From: Streptomyces sp. NBC_01460
GTDB lineage: Bacteria > Actinomycetota > Actinomycetes > Streptomycetales > Streptomycetaceae
NCBI RefSeq assembly: GCF_036227405.1
Contig: NZ_CP109473.1
Span: 8,556,001 to 8,620,000, forward strand
Reading direction: 5' to 3'
DNA length: 64,000 nucleotides
The notes under the pieces were generated by a model, which saw nothing but the letters and a program-made list of their open reading frames with translations, made no database searches and was not told the origin of the DNA. Positions 18,211 to 27,548 of the stretch are shown here, piece after piece. The position numbers and the translations under genes are program-made. Positions within the stretch are counted from its first letter, which is position 1. Every line of letters begins with the position of its first letter.

Positions 18211-19929
18211 TTACTGGTAGACGCGCACGTGGTCGACGAGCATCTTGGCGGGGAAGGGGGTGCCGGCGTCTGTCGGGCCCGGCCAGTCGCCTCCGACCGC
18301 CAGGTTGAGGATCAGGTAGTGAGGGTGGTCGAAGATCCACGGTCCGCGTGTCTGCTCAACCTGCTCCTTGTCGAGAGTCAGAACGGTCCGGCCGTCCAGG
18401 CTGTAGGTGATGCCCTTGCTGTTCCAGTCGGCGACCCAGGTGTGGAAGTCGTCGGAGAAATCGGCGTTCCCGGGCAGTGTGTACGGCGCGCCGATTCCAC
18501 CCCCGCCGTTGTAGGCGGGCGCGTGGACGGTCGAGTACGCGGTCTTCACGTCCTTGCCGAGGATTTCCATGATGTCGATCTCGCCGTTGTACGGCCACGG
18601 CCGGCCCGTCAGGAAGTCGCCGCCCATCATCCAGAAGGCGGGCCACAGACCGTTGCCCTTGGGTACCTTGATGCGTGCTTCGACGCGCCCGTAGGTGAAC
18701 TGGAACGTCGCGCCGGTGTTCATCCGCGCCGAGGTGTACTGGCATGTGGTGCTGCCGCTCAGCGGGTCACGTGGGCACGACGATCCGGCCGTGACCTCCT
18801 TGCGTGCTTCCATCACCAGGTGTCCGGCCCCGTCCAGCGCGGCGTTGCGGTGGTCGGTGTAGTTCTCCAGCTCGTTGTTCGGCCCGGTGCCCGGGTCGGC
18901 CCTCCACTTCGAGGAGTCGGGTCTGCTGCCCGCGACGCCGTCGAACTCGTCGCTCCACACCAGCCGCGGCGGGTTCGCAGGGTCACTCGGCAAGGGCGGA
19001 GCCTGGATCGGAGCGCCACCGGTGCCGTACACCTGGAACTCCCAGAGCGAGTAGCCGTACGGGGTGGCGCGCTGGGTCCCGTACATGCGCACATAGCGGC
19101 CGGTGCCGGAGACGGCCAGTGTCTGCTTGAAGCCCGTGCCGGACGTCGTCGAGTAGATCGGCGTCCAGTCGGCTCCGTTCGACGAGACCTGGATCTGGAA
19201 GGACTTGGCGTAGGCGGGATCCCACTGCAGGACGACCTTGTCGATCTGCGCCGTCGCCCCGAGGTCGACGGAGATCCAGCCTGGATCGGTCCATCCCGTG
19301 GTGGAGCTTGTGGACCAGCGGGAGGCCGGATCCCGGTCGAAAGCCCTGGCCGGCGTGCATTCCCAGCAGTTCTGGTCACTCTGGGATGAGGAAGCCGCGC
19401 CCGGCCTGCCGTAGGAGAGCAGCTTGGCGGCGTCACCGCCGGGACCACCGGCGGTGCCGTACACCTGGAACTCCCACAGCGAGTAGCCGTAAGAAGTGGC
19501 GCGCTGCGTTCCGTACATGCGCACATATCGGCCGGTGCCGGAGACGGCCAGGCTCTGGGTGCCGCCCGTGCCCGTGGCCGTCTGGTGGACGACGGTCCAC
19601 TTCTCCGCGTCGCTCGACACCTCGATCCTGAACGCCGTGCCGTACGCGGCTTCCCAGCTGAGGACGACTCGGCTGATCCCGGCACTTGTCCCGAGGTCGA
19701 CCTGAATCCACTGCGGGTCGGCGAAGGCGCTGGACCAGCGCGTCCCGGGGTCGCCGTCGACGGCGCTCCGAGCGTTGAAGGGTCCCTCGGTACTCGAGGA
19801 GGTGGCGGGCCTTCCCTGAGAGAGCAGCACCTCCGCCGCCTGCGCGGAAGGGGTGGGGAGAGCGATGAAACCGAGCAGTGCGGCCGCGAGGGCCAGAAAT
19901 AAGCTGAAGCGACGCAGCGGCGCTTGCAT
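18211..19929 (-). CDS. secreted GH16 beta-glucanase with two F5/8-type C (discoidin) domains
   Basis: Exported enzyme of 572 residues, most like endo-1,3-beta-glucanases (laminarinases). A signal peptide ends near residue 32 (PSAQA). Two discoidin-type binding domains follow (about 35-165 and 175-305), each ending in SLWEFQVYG; they are near copies, so a domain duplication occurred. The GH16 catalytic domain spans about 320-572 with the nucleophile/acid-base motif GEIDIMEILG. It ends at VDHVRVYQ with no further domain. A LacI-type operator lies just upstream. Confidence 0.94.
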   Translation of the reverse strand: MQAPLRRFSLFLALAAALLGFIALPTPSAQAAEVLLSQGRPATSSSTEGPFNARSAVDGDPGTRWSSAFADPQWIQVDLGTSAGISRVVLSWEAAYGTAFRIEVSSDAEKWTVVHQTATGTGGTQSLAVSGTGRYVRMYGTQRATSYGYSLWEFQVYGTAGGPGGDAAKLLSYGRPGAASSSQSDQNCWECTPARAFDRDPASRWSTSSTTGWTDPGWISVDLGATAQIDKVVLQWDPAYAKSFQIQVSSNGADWTPIYSTTSGTGFKQTLAVSGTGRYVRMYGTQRATPYGYSLWEFQVYGTGGAPIQAPPLPSDPANPPRLVWSDEFDGVAGSRPDSSKWRADPGTGPNNELENYTDHRNAALDGAGHLVMEARKEVTAGSSCPRDPLSGSTTCQYTSARMNTGATFQFTYGRVEARIKVPKGNGLWPAFWMMGGDFLTGRPWPYNGEIDIMEILGKDVKTAYSTVHAPAYNGGGGIGAPYTLPGNADFSDDFHTWVADWNSKGITYSLDGRTVLTLDKEQVEQTRGPWIFDHPHYLILNLAVGGDWPGPTDAGTPFPAKMLVDHVRVYQ

Positions 19930-19954
19930 GGGCGACTCCTCATGTGGGGGAGGT

Positions 19955-19970
19955 CAGGGAGCGCTCCCTG
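19955..19970 (-). promoter_or_regulatory. LacI-family operator upstream of the GH16 gene
   Basis: Perfect 16-base palindrome CAGGGAGCGCTCCCTG, 26 bases upstream of the glucanase start. Its core GGGAGCGCTCCC is the same as the CebR (cello-oligosaccharide repressor) box of Streptomyces. A second, poorer dyad (GAGGGAGCGGTCTCTC, about 20053-20068) lies towards the divergent LacI gene, so the 327-base intergenic region probably controls both. Confidence 0.75.
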
Positions 19971-20256
19971 AGAGGGAGGATGGAGGGGCTGGTGAAGGCT
20001 GTCAAGAGCTCTTTCACCTCGATAAAACAGGGACGTAACAGCTCTGACGTATGGAGGGAGCGGTCTCTCATGGCCTACGCGGCGCGCCGACAGCCCCGGG
20101 GACGGCGCTGAGGGAGACGCCTTTCCGAGCACGCTCATGTCGCCCCGGCCTGCGGATACGCTGCTCGCATCGCCATGACGCAGAGCCGGAGGTCGCCCTG
20201 ATGAGAAAACCCGCCCCGCGCACGGACCTGGGCGGCCGCACAGGGGACGGACAGGT

Positions 20257-21249
20257 ATGAAACGCCCCACTCTCGATGTGGTGGCCGCCCGAGCGGGCGT
20301 GTCCAAATCGAGTGTCTCCCGGGTCATCAACGGTGAGACGACTGTCGCCCCGCAGATCCGAGACGTCGTCATGCGCGCCGTGAACGAATTGGGCTACGTG
20401 CCCAACGGTGCGGCACGCAATCTCGTCACGCGCCGCACGGACACCCTCGCCGTGGTGGTCTCCGACCCGCCTCAAGGAGTCGTATCCGACGATCCCCTCT
20501 TCTCCGCCGTGGTCCGCGCCGTCAGCAGAGAGCTCGAGACGGCGGGCAAACGGCTCGTGCTCATGCTCGCGGAATCGGACCGGAGCCGGACCAGAGTCGT
20601 GCAGTACATCGCCGGCGGGCATGTGGACGGCGTGCTCCTGGTCGCCCTGCACGGCACGGATCCGCTGCCGGCCGCACTGGCCCGGCAGGGCCTGCCTGTC
20701 GTGTCCTTCAACCGCACCTCCGCACAGGACGTCCCGTACGTGGCGCTGGACAACGCCGGTGGAGCGGCGCTGGCCGTGCGTCATCTCCTGGAGCGCGGCC
20801 GGCGCCGGATCGCCACCATCACCGGGCCGCTCGAACTGTACGAGGCGCGTGAGCGTCTCGATGGCTACCGTCAGACGCTGCGTGACACCGGCCGTCGCTC
20901 CATCGTGGCCCTGGGCGACTTCACCAGAGCCTCCGGCGCCGAAGCCATGCGACAGCTCCTGGAGGACGATCCCGACCTCGATGCGGTGTTCGCAGCCAAC
21001 GACCTGATGGCGATCGGGGCCCTGCGCACCCTCCATCAGGCGGGCCGACGTGTCCCCGAAGACGTGGCGGTCATCGGCTTCGACGACATAGAAGCCGCGT
21101 CCTACACCAGCCCCGCGCTCACCTCGGTGCGCAGCCCGATGGCCGACCAGGCGACCGCCGCGGTCCACCTGCTCCTCGGCCTGATCGACGGCGGCCCCAC
21201 AGTGCCGGTGATCATGCCGAACGAACTCGTCGTGCGCGAGTCGACCTGA
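20257..21249 (+). CDS. LacI-family transcriptional regulator
   Basis: Repressor of 330 residues with an N-terminal LacI headpiece (TLDVVAARAGVSKSSVSRVI), the hinge helix near 48-58 (PNGAARNLVTRR) and a periplasmic-binding-protein-like sensor domain (about 63-330). It is divergent from the GH16 glucanase gene and the shared intergenic region has CebR-type palindromes, so it likely represses that glucanase and possibly itself in response to a beta-glucan oligosaccharide. GGACAGG precedes the ATG. Confidence 0.93.
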   Translation: MKRPTLDVVAARAGVSKSSVSRVINGETTVAPQIRDVVMRAVNELGYVPNGAARNLVTRRTDTLAVVVSDPPQGVVSDDPLFSAVVRAVSRELETAGKRLVLMLAESDRSRTRVVQYIAGGHVDGVLLVALHGTDPLPAALARQGLPVVSFNRTSAQDVPYVALDNAGGAALAVRHLLERGRRRIATITGPLELYEARERLDGYRQTLRDTGRRSIVALGDFTRASGAEAMRQLLEDDPDLDAVFAANDLMAIGALRTLHQAGRRVPEDVAVIGFDDIEAASYTSPALTSVRSPMADQATAAVHLLLGLIDGGPTVPVIMPNELVVREST

Positions 21250-21273
21250 TCTCCCGTCAGCACATCTCACCCC

Positions 21274-21316
21274 GCGAGCGGAGCGCCGGCGCCGGCGCCG
21301 ACGGCGCTCCGCTCGC
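21274..21316 (+). terminator. strong hairpin after the LacI gene
   Basis: Perfect 15-bp inverted repeat (left arm GCGAGCGGAGCGCCG) with a 13-base loop, starting 25 bases after the regulator stop. No U run. Confidence 0.8.
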
Positions 21317-22052
21317 GCCGGAGCTGCTCATCACCCCCCCCGGGCGTGCTCATGACGGGGTATCAGGGGCGTGGCCATTCGCGCCTGGTCCCACGAGCTG
21401 TCGCCGTGCACGCGGGCGTTGGCCTGAAGCGACAGCTGGCCCGCTGCTTCCGCAAACCGTCAGGGAGACGCGCGTCCTCCGCATGGGACAGCGCGACCAC
21501 CCGGATGTGCTCCCTTTCCTTGGCATCGGCACCAGCACGATCCGCCTGCTCACGGGTCTCCTCGATGGAGTTTCGGGACCCTCCGACGGTGCTCGCTCTG
21601 CTTTCCACACGCGAAGGAACTCCCACATCTCGAAGCGCGCCGCGGGACGCCCCTGAATCCCAGTTCCTCGCTTCCTACTGCACCGGCACCAGAACCACCA
21701 CGGCCACGTTTCGAGAACACTCACCGAGGCTGTTCAGGTGCGGGCGGCCGCATGGAGGACGTCGCGCAGTTCGGGCAGGGCCTCACGGTCCTTGCGCCAC
21801 ACGAGGCGCAGGCCGAGGTCGGGTACGGGGAGGGCGAGCAGGACGAGGGTGCCGGCACGGAGGTTGCTGGTGACCTGCTGAATCACCCGCCAGCCCAACC
21901 CTAGGCCAATGCGCCTCAACACCAATCGCGGGAGAGCCCGTCACCGGGCGTACCGAGGCAGCTGACTCCCTGCACCGATCGCGGGTCGGAACGAGCCCTG
22001 CACGGGCGGTTCGCGCGCGATGGGTACGCCCTGCCAGATCTCGAAGCCGGGC
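21317..22052. other. decayed region with a LysR remnant
   Basis: Apart from the LysR fragment described separately no gene is supported. A minus-strand stretch at about 21430-21570 (ETREQADRAGADAKEREHIR) is coding-like but has no recognisable family and no intact start. Confidence 0.4.
21734..21925 (-). pseudogene. LysR-type regulator, C-terminal remnant
   Basis: A frame of 63 codons ends with VTSNLRAGTLVLLALPVP and LGLRLVWRKDREALPELR, which matches the end of the effector-binding domain of LysR-type regulators (the ...L..G.LV..LP......L.W.K.....P.LR pattern). The DNA-binding domain and most of the sensor domain are missing, and no start or ribosome site exists. It is a dead fragment. Confidence 0.55.
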
Positions 22053-22670
22053 TTACTGGGCCGATTCCGCAGGTGTCACTGAGGTGGCTGCAGTGGGCGT
22101 CGAGACGGGGCTGTAGTAGACGGAGCGTCCTTGCTTGGAGCGCTCCAACAGCCCGTGGGCGACACCTTGCTCGAGGGTGTTGCGTACCACCGTGACCTGG
22201 GTCCTGCGCTGAGGGTTCGATTCGGTCAGGGCCGCGGTCACTTCAGCTGCGGACTTCGGTTCTCGCTGATCGTTCAGGTATGCGGTGACCAGCTCACGCC
22301 ACGTCGGCTCGCTGGATCCCTTCGCCCTTGTGGCCCCGCTTGCGGGAGCCTCCGTATCAGTGGGGGTCTGAGGCTTGGACGTCCGACTCCGCTTCTGCGG
22401 CGTCGTTTTGCTCCGAGGGCGACGGGCAGTGGGAACGGACGCTGTCGTGCGGCCCTTGCCCTGACGGGCAGCTGGCTTACCGCTGTCACCCAGGACTTCC
22501 TGCATCTTGACCAGAACCTGTTCACCCTCCTCCAGTTGGAGGAGCTCGCCCTGCAGTCGGGTCAGCTCAGTGCGTACCCGCTCCTGCTCACGCCGGTTCG
22601 TTGAAAGATCATCAGTGATCCTTTGGGCGTAATCCGCACTGATGGTGGACGTATCAGGGGTTTTGGACAT
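22053..22670 (-). CDS. coiled-coil / winged-helix putative DNA-binding protein
   Basis: Protein of 205 residues. An N-terminal coiled coil (about 12-65, RREQERVRTELTRLQGELLQ), a basic low-complexity linker rich in Arg, Lys, Thr and Pro (about 70-125), and a C-terminal winged-helix-like domain (WRELVTAYLNDQREPKSAAE ... TVVRNTLEQGVAHGLLERS). The plan suggests a dimeric DNA-binding or nucleoid-associated protein. GAGAGG lies ahead of the ATG at a long spacing. It is divergent from an integration host factor paralogue, which fits a nucleoid role. Function not known. Confidence 0.8.
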   Translation of the reverse strand: MSKTPDTSTISADYAQRITDDLSTNRREQERVRTELTRLQGELLQLEEGEQVLVKMQEVLGDSGKPAARQGKGRTTASVPTARRPRSKTTPQKRSRTSKPQTPTDTEAPASGATRAKGSSEPTWRELVTAYLNDQREPKSAAEVTAALTESNPQRRTQVTVVRNTLEQGVAHGLLERSKQGRSVYYSPVSTPTAATSVTPAESAQ

Positions 22671-22922
22671 GCAATCCCGGCCTCTCGTTGTGGCTGAAAA
22701 TCCTCTGGCAGCTGATGCTACCGATACGGAGTGAGGCAACGCCCTTGACAGACACCGCCTCCCCTCACCGGAGACCCCACGCCGGGCGGACACCCGGTAG
22801 CCGCTGATGATGGAAAACGGCCACCTAGTCATACGGCCGCCCCGCGAGGGCACTAGTCAAAGCACCAGACCAAGGACGTGTCGACGCTGATTCCGCGTCC
22901 GGACACGAGATGAACAGGAGCG

Positions 22923-23243
22923 ATGTTCATGACTCTGCCCAACCTGACAGCCGAGGCCCGAAACAGTGCGCTGAAGAAGGCTCTCGCTATGAGACAAGAG
23001 CGCGCCGATCTCCTCGTCGACATCAAGAACGGCGAGGTAACGCTGCAGGACGTCCTGCGACGGGACGATCCTGTCGTTGCCAGGACTCCCGTGCGCCGCC
23101 TCCTGGAGGCACTGCCTGGCATCGGAAAGATTCGTGCCGGCCAGATCCTCAACGAGTTCGGCATCTCGGAGACCCGTCGCGTTCAAGGGCTCGGAACCCG
23201 CCAGCGGGAGCGTCTCCTCGCGCTTTTCCCTGCTGACGCCTGA
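22923..23243 (+). CDS. actinobacterial integration host factor (sIHF) paralogue
   Basis: Small DNA-binding protein of 106 residues of the mIHF/sIHF family, which bends DNA and shapes the nucleoid. Visible are the N-terminal helix (LTAEARNSALKKALAMRQER), the segment PVRRLLEALPGIGKIRAGQI with the helix-hairpin-helix-like turn, and EFGISETRRVQGLG, which matches GISESRRVRGLG in the housekeeping sIHF. Spacing and length are as in the family. No guanylate kinase gene is next to it, unlike the housekeeping copy, so this is an extra paralogue. GGAG lies 5 bases before the first ATG; a second ATG two codons on is possible. Confidence 0.88.
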   Translation: MFMTLPNLTAEARNSALKKALAMRQERADLLVDIKNGEVTLQDVLRRDDPVVARTPVRRLLEALPGIGKIRAGQILNEFGISETRRVQGLGTRQRERLLALFPADA

Positions 23244-23329
23244 TTGTTCCGTTCGGCGGCTGCTCGAGAAACCGCGCCGGAACGGTTCCCTGGGAAGCTT
23301 TGCCCGGCCAAGCGCCGCGCACGCCTCGT

Positions 23330-23850
23330 GCCCGCGCTGCCGGGTTCCGCCCAGTGCGACGCCTTCCACACCGCCCGCTCCCGCGCCGATCTCGTCGCCC
23401 GGATGTACGCCGCGGAGACGGGCGCCGACTGCCCGGTGGAGATCGGCGCTTCGAGCTGCCGCGACTGGCCCCTGCCGGGGCTCATCACCGAGCGGCTGAG
23501 CATGCGACCGGGGCAGCTCCTCGTCGACGCCGGCTGCGGAACCGGGGCATCGGCCTCCGGCCGGCCCGTGCCCTGGCCCTGCGCCTGGACGGCTTCGGCC
23601 TCTCCCCGGTCGCTGTCGACCAGGCCGCCCCGCGCCGCCCATTTCCTCGCCAGTGCCCACACCCGCGCCACCTTCCGCGTCGCCGACTTGCAGAACACCG
23701 CCTTGCCCACCTCCGCCACCCACGGCATCGTCTGCATCGGCGCTCTCGGCCGTGCGAGGGACCGCGACCAGGCGGTGGCCGAGCTGGGCCGCGTCCTGGG
23801 CCCGGGTGGCCAGCTCGTGACGACCCGACCACCCGTCTCGCTACCGCCAT
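23330..23850 (+). pseudogene. SAM-dependent methyltransferase, frameshifted
   Basis: Three consecutive pieces of a class I methyltransferase lie in different frames. The first (frame of 23244) reads DLVARMYAAETGADCPVEIG and motif I LLVDAGCGTGA. The second shifts frame to ALALRLDGFGLSPVAVDQ, the motif II part. The third returns to the first frame with THGIVCIGALGRARD and VAELGRVLGPGGQLVTTRP. Single-base changes near 23550 and 23625 are needed to join them. The likely C-terminal part after 23850 is unrecognisable. Confidence 0.72.
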
Positions 23851-24762
23851 GGGTGCCCACCCGGCAATCCTCGGCGGTCTGGCCGGCCTCGGCGCCCTCG
23901 TCGCTACCTGCTCCTCCCCGCCACCTCGCGCTTCGCCCGTCCTGCGGTCACGGCGGCTGGGATTGCTTCCCCCCCCCGACTCGCTCAGCACCCACCGTGC
24001 AGAACAGCGCTTCGGCGCCACCCGGGCTCGCATCCTGGCCCGCCCCTACCGGCCCGCACTGATCATCCGTACAGCCGCCGCCGTCACCCTTGCCGCATGC
24101 GGCATGCCGCATGCCGCATGCCCCGGCTGTCCCTCGTCCTCGTCCTCGTCCTGGTCCTGGTCCTGACAGGCGCCGCCATGGAACTCCTGTACCTCAAGAG
24201 CCCGAACGCGGTGCGCTTCACCCTGCTGACCGGCACCTGCCTCCTGCTGACCGGCGACCTCCGCTCCGGCCTCCACATCGAGCACCAGCCCAGCACCGCC
24301 GACCTCTACTGGAACAGCGCCTGGCAGAACTCCGCTCGCCCCAGTTCCGGACCGGACTCTGCCTCACCCAGTGGATTCACGTCCACGTCCAGGTCAAGGA
24401 CCGACTGCCCCACCGCCGCCAGCACGCCGTCCCCGGTTTCGTCCGCCACCTTCACCGGCAACCTCACCGCACGGGACATCCGCCTCTGGCGTCTGGCCTC
24501 GGCCGCCGCCATCGCGGCGGAGGTCGCCCTGCCCCAGCGCTCCTTGTCCCGCGGACGATGGCGTACGCAGTGGCAGTCGGCATCGCCGTGCACACCGCGT
24601 TCACCGGTCTCAAGCCCCGACAGCTCATCACCTTCTCCGGCCTCACCACCGGCACCTACCGTGCCTTCAGCACCTGACACCTGCCAGGCAATCGGCGGCG
24701 GCAGGCCGACATCCGTCGACGGGCGCCCCGGGGATTCCGTCCCTGGGACGCCCCGGCAACGC
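23851..24762. other. degenerate region with simple repeats
   Basis: No intact gene. The heptamer CATGCCG repeats near 24100 and is followed by a run of CTCGTC/CTGGTC hexamers that would encode an artificial Leu-Val helix (LVLVLVLVLVL). Next to it a coding-like stretch (MELLYLKSPNAVRFTLLTGT) at about 24178 breaks frame after some 50 codons. Another stretch before 24676 (VAVGIAVHTAFTGLKP) ends at a stop. These look like fragments of a decayed membrane-protein gene of unknown kind. Confidence 0.4.
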
Positions 24763-24793
24763 TTGACCTGGAGTGCACTTCAAAATGCAGACT
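24763..24793 (+). promoter_or_regulatory. MerR-type promoter/operator of the aldo/keto reductase gene
   Basis: TTGACC, then a 19-base spacer, then CAGACT. The spacer contains the dyad GGAGTGCACTTC, close to the GGAGTGCACTCC box of MerR-type activators, which bind stretched 19-bp promoters. The start codon is 45 bases beyond the -10 element. No merR gene is adjacent, so the activator would act in trans. Confidence 0.65.
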
Positions 24794-24838
24794 CACCTTC
24801 GAGCCCGGACGACCGGGCCGAAGGGGAGGAAGAACACC

Positions 24839-25825
24839 ATGAAGTACCGCACCATAGGCACCGACCCCGCCCACCGGCGCGAGGTGAGCGTGCTCGCGCT
24901 CGGCGCGATGCTGTTCGGTTCGCTCACCGACGAGAAGACCTCTTTCGACCTTCTCGACCGCTACGCCGAAGCGGGCGGGAACTTCGTCGACACGTCCGAC
25001 AACTACGCCTTCTGGACCGACGGGGGACAGGGCGGCCACAGCGAGACCGTCCTCGGCCGGTGGCGGCGCAGCCGGGGCGTCGGTGACGAGATCGTCATCG
25101 CCACCAAGCTCGGCGCCCGCCCCCTGGCTCCCGGAACCGGCTTCGTCGACAACCCGGAGGGCCTGTCGGCCAAGGTGATCCGCGAAGCCGCCGAGGCCAG
25201 CCGGGAACGACTCGGCGTCGACAGACTGGACCTGCTGTACGCACACATCGACGACCACTCCGTACCGCAGCAGGAGACCGTCGAGGGGTTCGGCGCACTC
25301 GTCGCGGAGGGCACGGTCGGACTCCTCGGCGTCAGCAACCAGGCGATGTGGCGGGTCGAACGGGCCCGGGCGCTGGCCGCGGCGGCCGGACTGCCCGGAT
25401 ACGAGGTGCTCCAGTACCAGCACAGCCACCTGCGCCCCCGGTTCGACGTGCCGAGCGACCTCTTCCCGGACGGGAGCCTCGGCCACGCCGGCCCCGAACT
25501 GCTCGGCTACCTGCGGGCCGAGCCCGCCCTGACCCTGGTCGCCTACTCCCCGCTGCTCGCCGGCGCGTACGTACGCGAGGACAAGCCTCTGCCGCCGGAC
25601 TACGACCACCCGGGCACCCCGGCCCGGCTCGCCGAGTTGCGTTCCGTCGCCCGGGAGACCGGCGCCACCGTCAACCAGGTCGTCCTCGCCTGGCAGATGG
25701 GCGGCGAGCTGCCGGTCGTCCCGCTGGCCGGGGCGTCGTCCCTGGTGCAACTGGAGGAGAACCTGGCCGCGGTGGACCTGGAGCTGACAGACGATCAGCG
25801 AGCCCGGCTCGACGCCGTCCACTGA
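24839..25825 (+). CDS. aldo/keto reductase
   Basis: Cytoplasmic NADPH-dependent oxidoreductase of 328 residues. The TIM-barrel signatures are visible: the catalytic Asp/Tyr in NFVDTSDNYAFW (about residue 45), Lys in ATKLGARPL, His in LLYAHIDDHS, and the C-terminal NADP-binding LAGASSLVQLEENL. Closest in style to the general stress or sugar-type reductases of Streptomyces. GGGAGGA precedes the ATG, and a MerR-type promoter lies upstream, suggesting induction by an electrophile or small molecule. Confidence 0.93.
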   Translation: MKYRTIGTDPAHRREVSVLALGAMLFGSLTDEKTSFDLLDRYAEAGGNFVDTSDNYAFWTDGGQGGHSETVLGRWRRSRGVGDEIVIATKLGARPLAPGTGFVDNPEGLSAKVIREAAEASRERLGVDRLDLLYAHIDDHSVPQQETVEGFGALVAEGTVGLLGVSNQAMWRVERARALAAAAGLPGYEVLQYQHSHLRPRFDVPSDLFPDGSLGHAGPELLGYLRAEPALTLVAYSPLLAGAYVREDKPLPPDYDHPGTPARLAELRSVARETGATVNQVVLAWQMGGELPVVPLAGASSLVQLEENLAAVDLELTDDQRARLDAVH

Positions 25826-25949
25826 CGGTCCACGCGGCGGATCGAGGGCTCCACCGCCGGAGCCAGAACGGCTGACCTTTCCGTTGCCGGAGGACAGGAA
25901 CCGATCACCCGACTGCGCGGTCGGACCGGCGCGATCAGAAGCCACAGAC

Positions 25950-26105
25950 GGACAGGCAGTGGTGCTGCAGACGCGGCGCGGCTCGATGTACCAGCCGCGC
26001 TTCCCCGATCTGGTTGCCGCGGCCGCCCCAGCTGCTCCGGGGCCTGATCCACGACGGCGAACTGGCCGTACTCGAAGTCCTCCTCCTGGGCCGCTTCCAT
26101 GCGAT
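25950..26105 (+). pseudogene. ATP-dependent DNA ligase fragment (copy 1)
   Basis: The frame reads AVVLQTRRGSMYQPRFPDLV, the segment after the ligase catalytic motif, then shifts frame to LIHDGELAVLE fused directly to VLLLGRF. The last is the start of the C-terminal domain seen in the other copies, so most of the gene was deleted. The rest of the gap between 25826 and 26231 has no other recognisable content. Confidence 0.6.
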
Positions 26106-26231
26106 CGGGCATACGTGCGGCTCCGCCGAGACATGACCGCAGCCGACGTGCCCATCTTCGGAGACGGCATACAGCCCCACATCGGGCGAAATCCCCAGCA
26201 CCGCAAACGGGCGTCCGGCAGCCGGTCCCTG

Positions 26232-27508
26232 TCAGACCGGAAGTGCTGGTTCGCCAGGGCACCGGACTGTGCCTGGACCGCTCCGCAGAAGGAGGTCCTC
26301 GTAGTGGTGGTGGCGGCGGGTGGTGGTGCGGTGGTGGAGAAGAGCGGCCGCGCGGGCGGGGTATCCGGATTCGATGAGGGCGCGGGCCAGGGTGTCTTGG
26401 ATGATCTCTCGTTCCACGCGTACTCCTCCGATGCGTTCGGCCTGGTCGCCGAGGGCGGCGAGCGTGTCAGCCGCGGCGCGGGGGCGGCCGGCTGTGAGGT
26501 GGGCCAGTGCCCGGAGGACGGGGGCCAGGACCTCGTGATAGTCGGGGCGCGGGTCGGCGGCAGCCCGGCCGGCCAGTTGTTCCAGGTCCTCGGTCGCGGC
26601 CTCCACGGCGAGGGCCAGGGCCAGGTTGAAGGTGTGGAAGACTTCCGCCATCCCCCCGGCGCTTCCAGCAGCTCCCCTACGTGATCCGGGTCGCTGCGGC
26701 CGGCCGGCTCCTGTCCGACGAGCATCAGGCGCCAGTTCGTCGCCGCCCGCATGCCCACGTCCTCACGCCGCAACGCCGAATCGGCCCGGTGGCGGGCATC
26801 AGCGAAGTCTCCGCAGGCGATGGACTGCAGAGCGGCGTGCCAGTTCAGATGCCCCGACTGCACCGCTTGGGAGTCGTCCGCCAGCCACTCGTCCAGCATC
26901 CGGGTGGATGCCGGGCCCGCACCGAGTTCGTGCTCGGCATGGGCCAGGGCATGCACGGCCACTCCTGAGCGGCGGTTGAGGGACAGCGCCTGTTCGGCGA
27001 GCCGGCGCGCTTCGCGCACCCTGCCCTGCTCCGCCCTGGCCGAGGCGAGGCAGCTCGTCCACGGCCAGCTGTCCGGCCCCGCAAGCGTGGCCTGCTGTTC
27101 CACCAGTGCGTCTCCGTGTGCGCGGTAGGCGGCGTCTCCGCTGGCGGGGAAGGCGTCGAGCATGAGTGCCGCGACCTCGTCGGCGGGCCAGCGCTCGAAG
27201 TGCGCCACCAGGTGATCTGCGGTCAGCCGGTACTGGCGGTGGGTGTGCAGGTACACCCCGTACACCAGACTCGCTTCCCGCTCACCGGCGCTCTGCGCGT
27301 CTCGGTGGGCGGTGACCAACTGTTGCTTGAGGAGCGTGTCGTTCATCCGTTCGGATGTCGCGAGAGTCAGGAGGCCTCGAGCCAGACCGCAACCGGGATC
27401 CTCGGCCACCCACCTCCGCAGCAGGGGCAGCGTCTCCCCGCTGAGGGCCAGAAACTCTGCCACCGCCCGCTCACCGACCGGCACGTCAGCCGCCACCGCG
27501 CCCGTCAC
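26232..27508 (-). pseudogene. TTC38-like tetratricopeptide repeat protein with one frameshift
   Basis: Alpha-helical repeat protein in two overlapping frames. The first (from GTG 27508) runs through SWPWTSCLASARAEQGRVRE, the HALAHAEHELG helix typical of TTC38-like proteins, and DARHRADSALRRE, and loses sense after ELLEAPGG. The second frame continues from MAEVFHTFNLALALAVEAAT to the stop at 26232. The join falls in a run of six G at about 26652-26660, so a single base gain or loss, or a sequencing error, explains it. With the frame restored the product is about 420 residues. Function unknown; possibly a scaffold. Confidence 0.75.
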
Positions 27509-27548
27509 CGTCCCGGGCCCACCATCGCCGGTCCGCCCGCAGTGCGCA

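Noticed and set aside
24090..24170. Short tandem repeats that could suggest a CRISPR-like array
   Set aside because: The units are 6-7 bases and contiguous, without spacers; they are simple slippage repeats. No CRISPR array was seen anywhere in the window.
24656..27508. A continuous 950-codon minus-strand frame
   Set aside because: Only its first third (TPR part) is coding; the rest is antisense to the aldo/keto reductase and to the ligase fragment, an effect of GC-rich codon bias.
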